A program made the translations under genes and the position numbers. Below are positions 63,901 through 64,000 of a stretch of 64,000 nt of DNA, piece by piece. This DNA is from Aequorivita sp. CIP111184 (GTDB lineage Bacteria; Bacteroidota; Bacteroidia; Flavobacteriales; Flavobacteriaceae): assembly GCF_900489465.1 (NCBI RefSeq), contig NZ_UEFQ01000019.1, forward strand, positions 95,968 through 159,967. Reading direction: 5' to 3'. The notes under the pieces are model-generated. The model was not told where the DNA came from. It saw nothing but the letters and a program-made list of their open reading frames with translations, and did not search any database. Within the stretch, counting starts at the first letter, position 1, and each line of letters begins with the position of its first letter.

Positions 63901-64000
63901 TGACTGGATTATTACTATTTCTGATGCTGTCGCTGGTGATTCAGGAACGCTTAACGCTTGGGGTATTACTTATTCCTACGCAAATACAAATACAGATGTT
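60959..64000 (+). CDS. Large multidomain secreted surface protein, 5' part (runs off the end)
   Basis: The frame opens at ATG 60959 and is still open at base 64000, giving at least 1,014 residues. A signal peptide (MKKITLTLLLLLFAIGSSFSQ) is followed by a pre-peptidase C-terminal-like beta domain (about residues 134-258, NDLCAGAIEVTG ... YYVLVHSFGGATGTFELNV). Two HYR-type immunoglobulin-like domains come next (about 268-344 and 344-427; CPADIVANNAPGTCGAVVNFT, VTDNSGNVATCT). A choice-of-anchor J-like domain (about 439-597) begins FTESEDFEGATIPSGW. Another HYR-like stretch (about 807-845) precedes a proprotein-convertase P domain (about 867-1004, LNVNLDISHTWVGDV ... GDSGTLNAWGITYSY). The layout is typical of T9SS-exported adhesins or hydrolases, so a C-terminal sorting domain beyond the window is expected but unseen. 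Confidence 0.85.
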   Translation, partial: MKKITLTLLLLLFAIGSSFSQCIATSPFGTAVSNNSGNVQSITTCNFGGEYGTVSGLLIGEDYTFTSTAASITITDTSNNVIAFGPSPITVIGVTVTTLRSHIHSSLFPTCGTAQSCFTSSVQLISPPPPAPANDLCAGAIEVTGDGVIVGTSVGATTDVAPTCVTSISSPGVWYKFTDVSGTGSTVDLSLCTGTSYDTKLSVYSGSCGTFTCVTGNDDSCGVQSAVNFTTDGSSTYYVLVHSFGGATGTFELNVSGFPVPVVGNPPVIACPADIVANNAPGTCGAVVNFTGVAFDVEDGNISGDIIATPASGTVFPVGSTTVTLSVTDSDGNTVDCSFDVTVIDNELPVAVCQNLTLDLDPITGMVSITGADVDNGSTDNCGIASMTLDVSSFDCSMTGANTVVMTVTDNSGNVATCTSTVTIQDVTAPEVFCIGGFGQFTESEDFEGATIPSGWSTVIESGSADWTFGSNVMPLGPNFATNAAIFDDDAAGNGEVNLVRLVSPAYDLTGASNVQLSFEYAIQDFIGSGTFEAEVWDGAAWQQVLFIDEMDVTPVNTGDIDVSAFANPAFQVRFTYDDEGDWAWGAGVDNFLLTYEATTGGGLDVFLDANGMASVDPNDLVTGVNEACGYTITAGGVGGGTTGSLSTLFATNNGGSSGWAVMYDVTVGPSDIEVTELDINTSATTAFTLDLYVLEGTYVGNETNPGAWGAAAATGSGTGAGTDLPSNVVLSAPVVLSANTTYGFAVVTTGVGQSYTNGTGCPGNQCYDNADLSISLGSAVTGLFTGSVFTPRVWNGTVHYETVASSGLDFTCADLGENLVEVTVTDDSGNVSTCTAVVNVIDITAPVITCGPEPTVSETASDSPGLAIPDGDPVGTTSILTITEDVVITDLNVNLDISHTWVGDVTTTITSPTGTVVTIVDRPGYTGTGFGCSGDDILATLDDAGTGAVETQCGAGVPTIDGTFTPNNPLAAFNGESTMGDWIITISDAVAGDSGTLNAWGITYSYANTNTDV

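Overview
The window is a chromosomal segment of an AT-rich Bacteroidota bacterium, most likely a marine-type Flavobacteriaceae (an Aequorivita-like genus is a guess, not shown). The reasons are the flavobacterial gene order rplQ-carA-eno-gltA after the ribosomal cluster, type IX secretion (T9SS) C-terminal sorting domains, a TonB receptor with an N-terminal carboxypeptidase-like domain, S46 and S9 dipeptidyl peptidases, several TAnnTTTG-like -7 promoter elements, and weak or absent Shine-Dalgarno sequences with several TTG starts. No tRNA, rRNA, CRISPR array, transposase or integrase was seen.

Bases 1-17,100 hold one almost continuous ribosomal superoperon, all on the plus strand: rpsL(partial)-rpsG-fusA-rpsJ, then rplC-rplD-rplW-rplB-rpsS-rplV-rpsC-rplP-rpmC-rpsQ-rplN-rplX-rplE-rpsN-rpsH-rplF-rplR-rpsE-rpmD-rplO-secY-infA-rpmJ-rpsM-rpsK-rpsD-rpoA-rplQ. 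tufA, map and adk are absent from it. Two genes too short for a 60-residue cutoff, rpmD and rpmJ, were located by reading the sequence. Three spacers contain structured RNA: rpsJ-rplC (two hairpins plus an intrinsic terminator), rpsN-rpsH, and rpsK-rpsD.

Bases 17,100-29,300 carry metabolic and peptide-use genes. carA, eno and gltA are each followed by an intrinsic terminator. Then come an amidinotransferase-fold hydrolase, an outer-membrane barrel, a DPP IV-like S9 peptidase, two POT-family peptide transporters and a periplasmic thioredoxin. Bases 29,250-36,000 hold envelope genes on the minus strand (comEC-like, an NlpC/P60 lipoprotein, lpxB, ddl) and, divergently, a PASTA protein overlapping an RluD-type pseudouridine synthase.

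Bases 36,000-46,100 contain a T9SS-exported FG-GAP protein, a DPP7-like S46 peptidase, an outer-membrane phospholipase A, a DUF808 membrane protein, a small anchored protein, a TonB-dependent receptor and a stand-alone STAS protein. With the S9 peptidase and POT transporters, the S46 enzyme suggests a cell that lives largely on di- and tripeptides.

Bases 46,300-64,000 are the most accessory-like part. A complete ABC-F ATPase gene is followed by a broken FG-GAP/T9SS gene and then by a second copy of the last 186 bases of the ABC-F gene, so the FG-GAP gene sits between direct repeats like an insertion into the gene's 3' end. Next come a four-PAS histidine kinase and a receiver-only response regulator, a DUF4251 protein, a PH-domain protein, an overlapping DUF3037/HipA-like kinase pair (the best candidate for a poorly described system), a K+/H+ antiporter, a sulfotransferase-like protein, a DUF3124 lipoprotein, yaaA, a uracil-DNA-glycosylase-like protein, the remnant of an FG-GAP lipoprotein gene, and the first 1,014 codons of a large multidomain surface protein that runs off the end.
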